From positions 1,426,001 through 1,490,000 of the forward strand of contig NZ_JAFIBY010000001.1 of NCBI RefSeq assembly GCF_017832355.1: DNA of 64,000 nucleotides. The letters run 5' to 3'. Position 1 is the stretch's first letter. Each line of letters begins with the position of its first letter. Below are positions 1-9,003 of this stretch, piece by piece. Under the pieces are notes generated by a model. The model was not told where the DNA came from. It saw only the letters and a program-made list of their open reading frames with translations, and did no database searches. The position numbers and the translations under genes are program-made. This stretch comes from Serratia sp. PL17 (lineage in GTDB: Bacteria > Pseudomonadota > Gammaproteobacteria > Enterobacterales > Enterobacteriaceae).

Positions 1-275
1 TGTTGCTCTGTATTGAGGAAACGGTAAAATTTCTTTCTTTTCACCAGATAGTTGAGAAAACTGTAAGGGTTGGTGGGCGCAACGGCCGTCACCAAATCCT
101 TCAAAAAGTTGGTCTGCATACTGCAGTCCGCCAGGATCATGCCTGGATGCCAAGAAAAATGCGGTTTACGCTCGAGGAATTTGCAATTAAACCCTGCGAT
201 TTCGCTTCCAAGTGCCGCAATGCTGAGGTTGGACGGACCGATGCCAATACCGATAAAGTCCAAACACTGGTTCAT
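1..275 (-). CDS. Lysine/ornithine/diamine N-monooxygenase (IucD/AlcA type), N-terminal part
   Basis: Partial gene; the C-terminal part lies beyond the left edge. The 91 visible residues carry an FAD-binding glycine motif GIGIGPSN (residues 9-16), HFSWHPGM (39-46) and the stretch FLKDLVTAVAPTNPYSF, all typical of flavin- and NADPH-dependent N-hydroxylases such as IucD (aerobactin), AlcA (alcaligin) and DfoA (desferrioxamine). These enzymes hydroxylate the side-chain amine of lysine, ornithine or a diamine in the cytoplasm as the first step of hydroxamate siderophore synthesis. The ATG at 275 has AGGAG eight bases upstream. It appears to be the first gene of its operon, since about 1 kb upstream has no gene. 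Which siderophore is made cannot be told from this fragment. Confidence 0.88.
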   Translation of the reverse strand, partial: MNQCLDFIGIGIGPSNLSIAALGSEIAGFNCKFLERKPHFSWHPGMILADCSMQTNFLKDLVTAVAPTNPYSFLNYLVKRKKFYRFLNTEQ

Positions 276-1284
276 TGAGTGTGCTCCTGAGTGAATAATT
301 AGATTTATAGCGCTCTATTTGTGGCCTTGGAAATAACGCAACTATCATCATGCATGGCATTAGGATAATTACCCATCAAGGCGAAAGTCTTAATTAAAAT
401 CGACACCATTACCCTTTTCCCCATGCGTCATACCATAACGGTCATTGGGCAGGGTATTATAATGGTCATAGCATCCCGTCATCTCACGCTCACAAAAGAG
501 CCAACATATCTTACTTTTGATAACTCACTTTCATTTTAAATAGACGTTGCAGAGTCATAAAAAAAGAATGCTTAGGGAAATGATCTTGAGGAAATAAAAA
601 ACAGGTTAACAAAGGATTTCATAACATGTCCCTATGTTAATCTCCCTATTCCACATAGCATCATCCTTAATGAGACATTGCCTAACCAGACTAGCGCTAA
701 AGCGGCTGCCTGGCATGTGAAAAAAGATAATATCAACGCCCTTCCGAGCGTTGTTAATGTAAAATTAAAAGTGAAATCGTAAAAAAATCATAAAACTTCA
801 CTTTTGTTTAAGCTTCATTGTAGATATGCCCCATTAATGGCATGCATCACAAAATACAAACATTCATTTATTATCAATGGTTTGCAATGAAAAACAAATG
901 AATCAGGAGACCTTAGGTCTCTGACACTGCGAGATCTGTACAGATTCCGCTCACTTACGCCTTGTCTTGCACATTTTGCAAAATTTTCTCTTGCTGCGAT
1001 GCGATGTAGATACTTAATTGACGGAAATAAACGAGCGAAGCCTGTTCCGCTAAAAAAGAGCAACGACTAAGAATACAAAAGGAACATTTCGTGCGATTTT
1101 TTATCCATCACTCAGGCGTAGGATTTTTAATTTCCAGTAGTTTCCTTGCTAACATAGTTCCAGATCTTGCTGGATAACCAGACCGTATTTTAATCTTTGG
1201 TGTAAGAAGCAATGGTGAGAGTGTGTTGTGATTCGGTGCGTATTGCAGAGTGGCCATGAATTATGGGTAAATATCTGAAGGGTA
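276..1284. other. AT-rich non-coding stretch with two palindromes
   Basis: About 1 kb with no gene I can support. It holds the upstream region of the N-monooxygenase gene (a TATAAA-like hexamer lies near 316-321 on the minus strand, but no convincing Fur box). A 15-bp palindrome at 907-921 (GAGACCT arms around one base) is followed by an exact 12-bp palindrome ATCTGTACAGAT at 934-945. An 82-codon minus-strand reading frame at 815-1063 covers this area but has no ribosome binding site and no recognisable protein features. Confidence 0.5.
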
Positions 1285-1314
1285 TTCCCCGAACACAATC
1301 GCTGTATTCGGGAA
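1285..1314 (-). terminator. Hairpin after the GH13 gene, possible 3' end of the pal-like operon
   Basis: Inverted repeat with arms TTCCCCGAACACA and TGTATTCGGGAA just beyond the GH13 stop codon. No run of T follows on the minus strand, so it may stabilise or process the transcript end rather than terminate by itself. Confidence 0.35.
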
Positions 1315-1327
1315 AATGCGTGATGGT

Positions 1328-3022
1328 TTAATCAAAACTGGAGGCGTCAGGCCATTGGTATATCCGAGCCTCATAAGGACGAAGGCATTGTTGCTCATCA
1401 TGATGACAATAATTGCCCAATAACCGTTGCCCCTTATCCAAGGCCAACACGTGCGGATCTATCTGCAAAGATTCGCGACTCAAATTGCACAACACCAATA
1501 CCTGCCGCTCATCCAGGGTGCGGGTGTAAGCATATATTTGCGGGTGTGCCGCCAGGTGTAATTGGTATCGGCCGTAGACCCACACGGGATCCCGTTTACG
1601 CAGCCGAATTAACGCCCGGTAAAAGTTCAGCACTGAATCAGGTTCTTCTCGCTGACGCGCCACGTTGATTTGCGCGTAGTTGGCATTCACCCTAAACCAG
1701 GGTTCGGCACGGCTGAAACCGGCATTGGGACCGTCGTCCCATTGCATCGGCGTACGCGAATTATCGCGCCCACTGCGGCCCAGAAACGCCAGGATGTGTG
1801 CCTCGTCCATCCCTTGCTCGCGCAACATGGCAAAGCGGTTTCTGGCAGCAACATCGTTAAAATCAGCCAGGCCGTCGAAGCGGGTGTTGGTCATCCCCAG
1901 CTCCTGTCCCTGATAAATAAAGGGGGTTCCCTGCATTAAAAAATACATCGTGGCGATGGCGGTAGCACTTTCGCGCCAATACTGCTTATCGTCGCCCCAT
2001 TTCGACACCACGCGGGGAATATCGTGATTTTCGACATACAGTGCATTCCATCCTTTCCCTTCCAGCAATGTCTGCCAGCGGGTAAAGATGCTTTTTAGCC
2101 CCATCACGTCCATGCCTGCATCCGGCGCCTGCTGATGCCGTGTTTCCCACAGCTTGACGTGCTCAAACTGGAAAATCATATTCAACCGGTGATGCTGTTC
2201 ACCCACCCAATCTTCGCCCTGCTCTGCCGAAGCACCGTTCATTTCCCCCACGGTCATGATGTCATAACGGTTGAACACCTGTTCATACAGGTCATCGACA
2301 TAATCGAGCAGGCCGTCATAATTCAGGTGACGTTCGAACGACGGCACGTAACGCAGGCCCAGCGGGTTGGGCATATCCGTCAGCCCCGGCTGCTTTTTCA
2401 TATGGCAGATGGCGTCGATACGGAATCCATCAATGCCCTTATCCAGCCACCAACGCATCATGTCGTACAGCGCCGTACGCACCTCTGGGTTCTCCCAATT
2501 CAGGTCAGGTTGACGTTCAGAGAACAGGTGCAAAAAGTATTGTTCACTGCCAGGATCATACTTCCAGGCCGAACCGTTAAAAATGCTCTCCCAGTTGTTG
2601 GGTTCCGCCCCTTTTTTACCGTCGCGCCAGATATACCAGTCACGTTTGGCGCTCGATTGGGATGATCGTGACTCAATAAACCACGGGTGTTCGTCAGACG
2701 TGTGGTTCACCACCAAATCAAGTATCAACCGCATCCCCCGCGCATGCACCTCTGACAGCAGACGGTCAAAATCCTCCATGGTGCCAAATTCCGTCATTAT
2801 GGCCTGATAATCACTGATATCGTAGCCATTGTCGTCGTTTGGCGAACGATACATCGGACAGATCCAAATCACGTCTATGCCCAGCCACTGCAAATAATCC
2901 AGCTTGGCCGTAATGCCATTCAGATCGCCAATACCGTCCCCGTTGGAATCCATAAAGCTGCGCGGGTAGATTTGATAAACCACCGCCTGTTTCCACCACC
3001 GAACCTTTTGTCCGCCGCCCAT
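1328..3022 (-). CDS. GH13 alpha-glucosidase (oligo-1,6-glucosidase/palatinase, palQ-like)
   Basis: A 564-residue cytoplasmic glycoside hydrolase of family 13, subfamily of oligo-1,6-glucosidases, expected to cleave small alpha-glucosides such as isomaltulose or trehalulose. Conserved regions are VVNHTSD (104-110), GFRIDAI with the nucleophile Asp203, the acid/base Glu260 in TVGEM, and ENHD (331-334) with the transition-state stabiliser Asp334. No signal peptide is present, and the RLDRD-type motif of sucrose isomerases is missing, so hydrolysis is more likely than isomerisation. It is the last gene of a sugar-ABC operon, 20 bp behind the ATPase, and matches palQ in the gene order recalled for the Erwinia rhapontici palatinose cluster. 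The start has AAAGGA upstream. The exact substrate is inferred from context. Confidence 0.9.
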   Translation of the reverse strand: MGGGQKVRWWKQAVVYQIYPRSFMDSNGDGIGDLNGITAKLDYLQWLGIDVIWICPMYRSPNDDNGYDISDYQAIMTEFGTMEDFDRLLSEVHARGMRLILDLVVNHTSDEHPWFIESRSSQSSAKRDWYIWRDGKKGAEPNNWESIFNGSAWKYDPGSEQYFLHLFSERQPDLNWENPEVRTALYDMMRWWLDKGIDGFRIDAICHMKKQPGLTDMPNPLGLRYVPSFERHLNYDGLLDYVDDLYEQVFNRYDIMTVGEMNGASAEQGEDWVGEQHHRLNMIFQFEHVKLWETRHQQAPDAGMDVMGLKSIFTRWQTLLEGKGWNALYVENHDIPRVVSKWGDDKQYWRESATAIATMYFLMQGTPFIYQGQELGMTNTRFDGLADFNDVAARNRFAMLREQGMDEAHILAFLGRSGRDNSRTPMQWDDGPNAGFSRAEPWFRVNANYAQINVARQREEPDSVLNFYRALIRLRKRDPVWVYGRYQLHLAAHPQIYAYTRTLDERQVLVLCNLSRESLQIDPHVLALDKGQRLLGNYCHHDEQQCLRPYEARIYQWPDASSFD

Positions 3023-3042
3023 ATCCCGTTTCCTTTACTCAA

Positions 3043-4158
3043 TTAATGCGTCTTTTCCGACGCCAGAATGCGCTGAAACGCCCGCCCCTGACGATCGAAC
3101 AGATAACAACACTCCACTGGCAGGCGAACGCCCACGGTATCACCGGCCTCAATAGCCGAGCGTTCAGGGTTGCGCAACACCCAGGGTTCGCCGGCATTGC
3201 CGTTATCCAGATAGAGGTAGGTTTCATTGCCCATGTGTTCAACAAACATCACTTCGCCTTGAAACTCGCACTCCGCATGCTCCCCACCGCGAATATGTTC
3301 CGGACGAATGCCGACGTTTACGCTCTGGCCTTCTGCCTCAGCGGGTGTAGCAATCGGCAGCACCAGTGCCTTGCCGTTATCCAGCTCGACCACGCTTTGG
3401 CTTTCACCGGCGCGCCGTAAAATCGCCGGGATCAGATTCATCTTTGGCGACCCGATAAACTGTGCGACAAACTCGTTGGCCGGCTGGTCATAAAGTTCCA
3501 GCGGCGTGCCCACCTGTTCAACATGGCCTTGGTTCAACACCACAATGCGGTCTGCCAGCGTCATGGCTTCCACCTGATCGTGGGTAACATAAATAATGGT
3601 CGACCCCAGCCGCTTATGCAGCGAAGCCACTTCCATGCGCATTTGTACCCGCAGCGATGCGTCCAGGTTGGAAAGCGGTTCATCGAACAAAAATAATTTG
3701 GGCTCGCGGACAATGGCGCGACCAATAGCAACCCGTTGCCGTTGCCCACCGGAAAGATCTTTCGGTCGGCGTTCCAACAAGGGTTCAAGTTGCAAAATAC
3801 GGGCGCTGTCGCGCACGCGTCGGTCGATCTCTTCGGCCGAATGGCCCGCCAACTCCAGTGCAAACGCCATGTTTTTATAGACACTCATGTGCGGATAAAG
3901 CGCATAAGATTGAAATACCATGCCAATGCCGCGTTCTGCCGGCGTATCGTCGTTGACGTAGTGACCATCGATATACATGCCGCCGCTGCTGATCTCCTCC
4001 AGCCCAGCGATCATCCGCAACAAGGTGGATTTTCCGCAGCCGGAGGGGCCAACAATCACCACAAATTCCCCACTGTTGATGTGCAAATCCAATGACTTAA
4101 TGACCTCTGCGTTAGCGCCATAGCGTTTTTGCAGTTTTTCCAGCGTGAGTTGCGCCAT
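3043..4158 (-). CDS. Sugar ABC transporter ATP-binding protein (MalK/UgpC/MsmX type, palK-like)
   Basis: A 371-residue ATPase that energises the binding-protein-dependent sugar importer encoded upstream. Walker A GPSGCGKST lies at 37-45, the signature LSGGQ at 135-139 and Walker B ending in DE near 160. The C-terminal third is the TOBE/OB-fold regulatory region usual in MalK-like proteins. An in-frame ATG lies 48 bases upstream, but the start at 4158 (MAQLTLEKL) aligns with the family and has GGAGG immediately before it. The gene follows the GH4 gene and precedes the GH13 gene on the same strand, so it is co-transcribed with them. Family and role in sugar uptake are secure; the substrate is inferred. 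Confidence 0.93.
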   Translation of the reverse strand: MAQLTLEKLQKRYGANAEVIKSLDLHINSGEFVVIVGPSGCGKSTLLRMIAGLEEISSGGMYIDGHYVNDDTPAERGIGMVFQSYALYPHMSVYKNMAFALELAGHSAEEIDRRVRDSARILQLEPLLERRPKDLSGGQRQRVAIGRAIVREPKLFLFDEPLSNLDASLRVQMRMEVASLHKRLGSTIIYVTHDQVEAMTLADRIVVLNQGHVEQVGTPLELYDQPANEFVAQFIGSPKMNLIPAILRRAGESQSVVELDNGKALVLPIATPAEAEGQSVNVGIRPEHIRGGEHAECEFQGEVMFVEHMGNETYLYLDNGNAGEPWVLRNPERSAIEAGDTVGVRLPVECCYLFDRQGRAFQRILASEKTH

Positions 4159-4221
4159 ATTCCTCCCGTTCGCATCGCAGTTGGCATTAACGGGGCGCGA
4201 GTTCACGCCCCGTTATCCGGC

Positions 4222-5583
4222 TTATTTCAAATAATCGAGCCACGGGCTCTGGCGTGAGATCATCACATCGACCAGTTCAGGGATTGCCCGGCATTTGTCG
4301 TTGACCGAATCCACCAGCAGTGCCTGGATCACCAAATCGCGCGAGCCTTCAATCACTGCATCGGCGGTCAGATCGTGGATAGCAATCTGGTTACTGAGCA
4401 AGCCACCAATGCCTGCAGGCATATCCACTTTTATGCCATGCACCCCTTTGCGATCGATAATGGCCGGCACCTCGACGGCAATGAACGCCGGCAACTGTTT
4501 AATAAACCCCAGGTTGGGGATATTCACCGCCGACTCTTCATAGCCGGAATCCGTCAAGATCCCTTCCATGATCGGCACCACGCGTTCTTTCAGTTTCAAT
4601 TCGATTTTCGGCTGCACATGGCCCAGGTAATTGCGATAGAAGGTGTAGAAATCGAGGATGCCGCGATGATCGCTGACCTCATTCGCCCAACGAATATACT
4701 CGCCAAAGTGGCTGTCGCCGGTGATTGGCAAGTGATGGAATTTCTCCAGAATCTCTTTAAACAGGGTGCGATCGGCCCAAGAATAGGCACTGTCTTTGCC
4801 ACCCAGCGCCTCTCGCTCGGTGCTGCCTTCTGTCTGAACCCATGTGCCGTGAGTACGGGTGTAGTCCAGGATGTCGCTGTAGCCTGGCAAACGGGAAAAA
4901 TAGTCCGGCGCCTTGGCTCGCACGTCGCCATAAGCATCTTGACCACTGTCTTTGTAGCTGGCCTCCAGCAAGACGCTAAAGTGATTGAGCCCGGCGGCAC
5001 GCAGCGTGAGATTGTCGAATGACGTTCCGAGCATTTCCGGCAGATAGCGCTCAAGCGACGCAATTTCGTGACACATACCGACAAAATTGAGCTGCGGGAA
5101 GCGGCGATGCACGGTAGTACAAATGCGACTCATCGGATTTGAGTAGTTAAATACCCAGGCATTGGGGCAAATGTCGGCAACGTCAGCGCAAATGTCGAGG
5201 ATCGGTGGAATAATCCGCAGCGAGTGGAACAAACCGCCAGGACCGCCATTTTCACCGTACACCTGCTGAATGCCATACTGCTGCGGAATTTGCCAGTCGA
5301 GATCCCACAGCGCAAAGCGATCGCCCACTTCGATGGAGATAATCACAAACTCTGCGCCCCGCAGCGCGGTTTTACGATCGGTCGTGGCGCTCACCGTAAA
5401 GGGCAGATCTTCAGCGGCCAAAAAGTCCCGGGCCGTTTTCTCGGTCACCGCCAGTGCGGCCGGGTTGATGTCGTGCAGCACAATCTCACTGCCGTACAGC
5501 GTTTTGCTCTGGAAGATATCCCCCAGCGTGCCGTAACCGAATTGCGCACTGCCTGCTCCCACTAAAACGATTTTTGTAGCCAT
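4222..5583 (-). CDS. GH4 family glycosidase (MelA/AglA type, palH-like)
   Basis: A 453-residue NAD- and metal-dependent glycoside hydrolase of family 4, which cleaves by a redox-assisted elimination. The dinucleotide-binding motif GAGSAQFG is at 9-16. The family's NYSNP is at 146-150, the metal-binding Cys-His pair is in CHEI at 171-174, and the second His is in GLNHF at 198-202. The CHEI variant differs from CDMP (6-phospho-alpha-glucosidases) and CNVP (6-phospho-beta-glucosidases), consistent with a non-phosphorylated sugar delivered by an ABC transporter. It sits between the permease and ATPase genes, where palH lies in the Erwinia palatinose cluster. Substrate specificity cannot be read from sequence alone. 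Confidence 0.9.
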   Translation of the reverse strand: MATKIVLVGAGSAQFGYGTLGDIFQSKTLYGSEIVLHDINPAALAVTEKTARDFLAAEDLPFTVSATTDRKTALRGAEFVIISIEVGDRFALWDLDWQIPQQYGIQQVYGENGGPGGLFHSLRIIPPILDICADVADICPNAWVFNYSNPMSRICTTVHRRFPQLNFVGMCHEIASLERYLPEMLGTSFDNLTLRAAGLNHFSVLLEASYKDSGQDAYGDVRAKAPDYFSRLPGYSDILDYTRTHGTWVQTEGSTEREALGGKDSAYSWADRTLFKEILEKFHHLPITGDSHFGEYIRWANEVSDHRGILDFYTFYRNYLGHVQPKIELKLKERVVPIMEGILTDSGYEESAVNIPNLGFIKQLPAFIAVEVPAIIDRKGVHGIKVDMPAGIGGLLSNQIAIHDLTADAVIEGSRDLVIQALLVDSVNDKCRAIPELVDVMISRQSPWLDYLK

Positions 5584-5615
5584 TACTTTTCTCCTGCTTC
5601 AGGGTTAATCGAAAA

Positions 5616-6461
5616 TCAGCCTTTTACTGCGCCGTTGGTTAATCCGCTGACGATTCGGCGCTGGAAAATCAGAACCAGTGCGATGATCGGCAGTGTGACG
5701 ATGACCGAGGCCGCCATGATGGTGCCCCAGGGGAGTTCGAATTGAGAGGCACCCTGCAACATGCCGATCGCCACAGGGACGGTGCGCTTGCCGCTGGAGA
5801 TGACAAACGTCAGGGCAAACATGAATTCATTCCATGCGCCGATAAATGCCAGCAGTCCGGTGGTCACTAGCGACGGCCCCATAATGGGTGCAAAGATACG
5901 GGTGATGATGGTCCAGGTGCTTGCGCCGTCGACAATCGCCGCCTCTTCCAATTCTGCCGGGATCGCTTTCATAAAGGTGGTCAGTACCCAGACGGTAAAG
6001 GGCAATGAGAAGGTGGTATAGGACAACACCAACGCCCCGAGGGAGTCATACAGCCCCATAAAGCGCACCAACTCGAACATGCCGGACAGTACCGCCACCT
6101 GCGGGAACATTGAGACGCACAAAATGGTGAACAGCAGATATTTGCGACCGCGAAAACGAATGCGCGCCAGGGCAAACGCGGCGGTAATCGATACCAGCAG
6201 ACAGATGCCGACCGTCAGCGTTGCCACCACGATAGAGTTCAACAAGCTGCGAGCAATGCCGTTATCCATCAAGGCTGTCAGATAATTGCCCCAATTCAGG
6301 TGGCTCGGCAGATAGGCAACCTGGAACAGGTCCTGCCCCGAACGCAATGAGGTGATCAGCGCGTAGTAGAACGGAAACAGACAGATGATGCTGGCCAACG
6401 CGGCGCTGGCGAATATCAGTATCTTATGACCCTTTTGTTGCTGTTGGCGGCTCAGTTTCAT
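5616..6461 (-). CDS. Sugar ABC transporter permease (MalG type, palG-like)
   Basis: A 281-residue inner-membrane protein with about six hydrophobic segments and the cytoplasmic EAA loop (EEAAIVDGAS, roughly residues 172-181) that docks on the ATPase. It is the second permease of a carbohydrate uptake system of the CUT1 group. Its start overlaps the end of the other permease gene by four bases, so the two are translationally coupled and form one heterodimeric channel. It ends 33 bases before the GH4 gene. Confidence 0.92.
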   Translation of the reverse strand: MKLSRQQQQKGHKILIFASAALASIICLFPFYYALITSLRSGQDLFQVAYLPSHLNWGNYLTALMDNGIARSLLNSIVVATLTVGICLLVSITAAFALARIRFRGRKYLLFTILCVSMFPQVAVLSGMFELVRFMGLYDSLGALVLSYTTFSLPFTVWVLTTFMKAIPAELEEAAIVDGASTWTIITRIFAPIMGPSLVTTGLLAFIGAWNEFMFALTFVISSGKRTVPVAIGMLQGASQFELPWGTIMAASVIVTLPIIALVLIFQRRIVSGLTNGAVKG

Positions 6462-7450
6462 GCCTGTTTCCCCTTGTCATTCAGGCGACTCAGCGTGAGG
6501 AAACACGCAGCGATGCCCGCAACCATCATGAATACCAACACGGAAGCTGCCGAGCCGGATCCCATTTCCTGATAGCTGACCATGCGATCGCGCGCATAGC
6601 CGGACACGGATACCGTGGCCTCGCTGTTGGAGGTCAGCACATAGATCAGATCAAACACCCGCAATGCGTCCATGACCCGGAAAATCAGCGCGACGATCAT
6701 CGCCGGCATGATCAGCGGCAAGGTGATGCGGCGAAACCGTTGCCAGGCATTGGCACCATCGACCCGTGCCGCCTCGTATAAATCACCCGGGATCAGTTGC
6801 AGCGCGGCCAGCAGCATCAAGGCCATGAAGGGGGTGGTTTTCCAGACATCGGCAATCACCACCGCCCACATCGACAACCCCGGCTCCGCCACCCAGGCCA
6901 ATGGGGTCGAGATGATGCCGGTCTTGAGCAGCAGGTCATTGACCACACCGTACTGATCGTGAAACATCCAGCCCCACATTTTGGCGGATACGATGGTCGG
7001 AATGGCCCAGGGCACCAAAATCGCAGTGCGCACGAGCCCCTGACCGCGGAATTTCTGATGCATCAGCAACGCCAGCAACATGCCAAACACCAGCTCCAAT
7101 GACACCGACAGCAGGCTAAACCGCAGAGTATTGCCTACGGCCAACCACCACAGTGGATCCGCCAGCACGCCGTAATGATGCCCGCCCTCGGTCAGGTCCA
7201 GATAGTTGGCAAAACCGACAAACCGGTAGTCATCTGGCGCATCCAGCATGGCGTCGGTAAAGCTGTAAAACAGCGTGCGCAGCAGCGGCCAACCCGCGAC
7301 GACTGCCAGCAACAGCATTGCCGGTGCCACCAAGAGCCAGGCGATGCGACTACGCCGTTGCTGATGATTCAACGTGCGGCGCCTGGCGGAACGTTCCGCC
7401 TTCGGTGCCGGGGCCGCCGTTAGGGATAAAGCGTGCGTCTCGCGTTTCAT
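6458..7450 (-). CDS. Sugar ABC transporter permease (MalF type, palF-like)
   Basis: A CUT1 permease of about 330 residues with an Arg-rich cytoplasmic N terminus, around six transmembrane segments and an EAA loop (EAARVDGANAW). The start is uncertain. The ATG at 7450 (MKRETHAL) has GGAG nine bases upstream and is chosen here. A second ATG at 7498 would overlap the binding-protein gene by ten bases and is also possible. It pairs with the downstream MalG-type permease for import of alpha-glucosides. Confidence 0.9.
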   Translation of the reverse strand: MKRETHALSLTAAPAPKAERSARRRTLNHQQRRSRIAWLLVAPAMLLLAVVAGWPLLRTLFYSFTDAMLDAPDDYRFVGFANYLDLTEGGHHYGVLADPLWWLAVGNTLRFSLLSVSLELVFGMLLALLMHQKFRGQGLVRTAILVPWAIPTIVSAKMWGWMFHDQYGVVNDLLLKTGIISTPLAWVAEPGLSMWAVVIADVWKTTPFMALMLLAALQLIPGDLYEAARVDGANAWQRFRRITLPLIMPAMIVALIFRVMDALRVFDLIYVLTSNSEATVSVSGYARDRMVSYQEMGSGSAASVLVFMMVAGIAACFLTLSRLNDKGKQA

Positions 7451-7488
7451 GCGTCTGACTCCAACGGTTAATGGGGATTGCACTGCCT

Positions 7489-8754
7489 TCAACGCCATCC
7501 TCTGGCTTTAATCCGTTCCAGTCGCTGTTGTAAATCCGCCACAGCAGTGACACCGTCACTGTCTCCGCGCAATACGTTAAACGTGGCGTTGTAGATCGCT
7601 TTCGAAACCTGCGCGTACTGCCTTTTGGTTTGGGTTGCCGGGCGTGGCATTGCCTGCGCGAAGATGCCTTTGAAATCGGCTAAATACGGTGCCTGCGCCA
7701 GGACCTGGGGATCGTCGTACAATGCCATCCGTGACGGTGCCAGGCCCATTAATGCCAGCGCCCTTTTTTGCGATTCGGCATCGCTGACAATTTTCAGCAG
7801 CGCGATCGCCGCCTGAGGGTTCTTGGTATAACCGTTGATTGCCCACTGCCAGCCGCCTAATGCACTGACGGACTCACCTTCAGCGCCCTTCGGCAACGGC
7901 GTTACGCCGACCTTGCCACGTATTGCACTGCTGCTGTCCTGCGCCAATACGTAGGCGTAGGGCCAATTGCGCATAAATAACGCATCGCCGTTTTGAAACA
8001 CCGCCCGCGACTCTTCTTCCATGTAACCGAGTGCGCCCTTTGGCGTAATTTTGCCTATCCATCCGGCGGCCATATTTAATGCCTGTGCGGCCTGTGGATT
8101 GTTGATGGTGATATTGCCCTGGGCATCAATAAAACTGCCGCCGTTTTGCGACGCCACCCACTCGAGTGCGTTGCACGTCAGCCCTTCGTAGGATTTCCCC
8201 TGGAACACGAGTCCCCAAAAATTCTTATGGCCGGCGGCACGCTCCCCCTGCTGAATACGCGTCGCGATGCGGGTCAAGTCGGCCCAGGTCGCCGGGGGCT
8301 GCTCGTCGTATTTTTCCAGCAAGTCCTTACGGTAATAGAGTGCGCCACTGTCCAGATAGGCCGGTACCGCTTTAACCCGGCCATTAACCACATTGTTTTG
8401 CCAGGCGGCGGGGAAGAAATCCTGCTTGATGTCGCTCACGCTGTCGGTCAGATCCAGCAGATGTTTGTTCAGCACGCCTATCCACACGGTATCGGCCTGG
8501 AACAGATCGATGGCGCTGGAATCTTTGGCGGTAAACAGCTGCTGAAATAACGACAGCTTTTCATCGGAGGCCGGGGGAAGATCGATAAATTCCAGGGTAT
8601 GGCCGGTCTGAGCCTCAAAACGTTGCTTGATCTCATTGCAATACTGACGCCCTTCTTTGCTGGGCGCACACTGCATACGCAGCGTATCGGCCAGCGTTTG
8701 ACCGGACATCAGCGCCAGTGTGGCGGCAACCATACTCGGTATCAGTCTTCTCAT
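7489..8754 (-). CDS. Sugar ABC transporter substrate-binding protein (palE-like)
   Basis: A 421-residue periplasmic binding protein of the extracellular solute-binding family 1. The chosen start (MRRLIPSM) gives a clean Sec signal peptide ending ALA/DT after about 22 residues and has AGAGGA before it. The longer in-frame extension up to 8847 reads into an intergenic repeat and is unlikely. It is the first gene of the six-gene operon with two permeases, GH4, ATPase and GH13, and is divergent from the LysR gene. It should bind the imported disaccharide; sucrose isomers are the best guess from synteny with the palatinose cluster. Confidence 0.92.
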   Translation of the reverse strand: MRRLIPSMVAATLALMSGQTLADTLRMQCAPSKEGRQYCNEIKQRFEAQTGHTLEFIDLPPASDEKLSLFQQLFTAKDSSAIDLFQADTVWIGVLNKHLLDLTDSVSDIKQDFFPAAWQNNVVNGRVKAVPAYLDSGALYYRKDLLEKYDEQPPATWADLTRIATRIQQGERAAGHKNFWGLVFQGKSYEGLTCNALEWVASQNGGSFIDAQGNITINNPQAAQALNMAAGWIGKITPKGALGYMEEESRAVFQNGDALFMRNWPYAYVLAQDSSSAIRGKVGVTPLPKGAEGESVSALGGWQWAINGYTKNPQAAIALLKIVSDAESQKRALALMGLAPSRMALYDDPQVLAQAPYLADFKGIFAQAMPRPATQTKRQYAQVSKAIYNATFNVLRGDSDGVTAVADLQQRLERIKARGWR

Positions 8755-8789
8755 TGCGTCCTCTCTGGTGGCGGCTGGGAATACCGGCA

Positions 8790-8916
8790 TATCCCCGTCA
8801 TACTTGAAGCTGCATCTGTGTTGGCTGCACCCGCGCACTCCAGTCACGTAGTTGACTAAGCTCCTGGGGATTTACGCCCTTGCCGCCTTGATGCAACGCC
8901 AATTATTTTGGGTATA
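8790..8916. repeat. 127-bp imperfect palindromic intergenic repeat of Serratia/Yersinia type
   Basis: The left end reads roughly TATCCCCGTCATACTTGAAG and the right end, inverted, TATACCCAAAATAATTGG. A central part contains AGTCA and TGACT arms and CTCCTGGGGAT. I recognise this pattern as a dispersed palindromic element common between Serratia and Yersinia genes; I do not assign a formal name. It lies between the LysR-side operator and the binding-protein gene, so it would be transcribed as part of that operon's leader and could fold into a long hairpin. Confidence 0.75.
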
Positions 8917-8969
8917 GCAGCAAAACTATCTAAGACGAGTCATTGGCGGAAATCGTTTTTCATCGCTAC

Positions 8970-8990
8970 GATATAGAAACTTTCTATATC
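8970..8990. promoter_or_regulatory. Perfect 21-bp palindrome, likely LysR operator (site 1)
   Basis: Ten-base arms (GATATAGAAA and TTTCTATATC) flank one C. The core fits the T-N11-A rule of LysR-type regulators. It lies just before the LysR start codon, in the gap between that gene and the divergent sugar operon. A 17-of-21 match occurs at 10293-10313. Confidence 0.75.
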
Positions 8991-9003
8991 ACCAGTGGAA
9001 AAT

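Noticed and set aside
276-420. Fur box upstream of the left-edge N-monooxygenase gene
   Set aside because: Expected for a siderophore gene, but the best match (around 345-362) has too few consensus positions to report as a site.
815-1063. 82-codon minus-strand frame in the left non-coding stretch
   Set aside because: No ribosome binding site, an odd amino acid composition and no domain; it overlaps palindromic sequence.
2135-2665. Long plus-strand frame opposite the GH13 gene
   Set aside because: It is antisense to a gene with full catalytic motifs and has no features of its own; the same holds for other long antisense frames, e.g. 26028-26942, 31642-32496 and 49575-50549.
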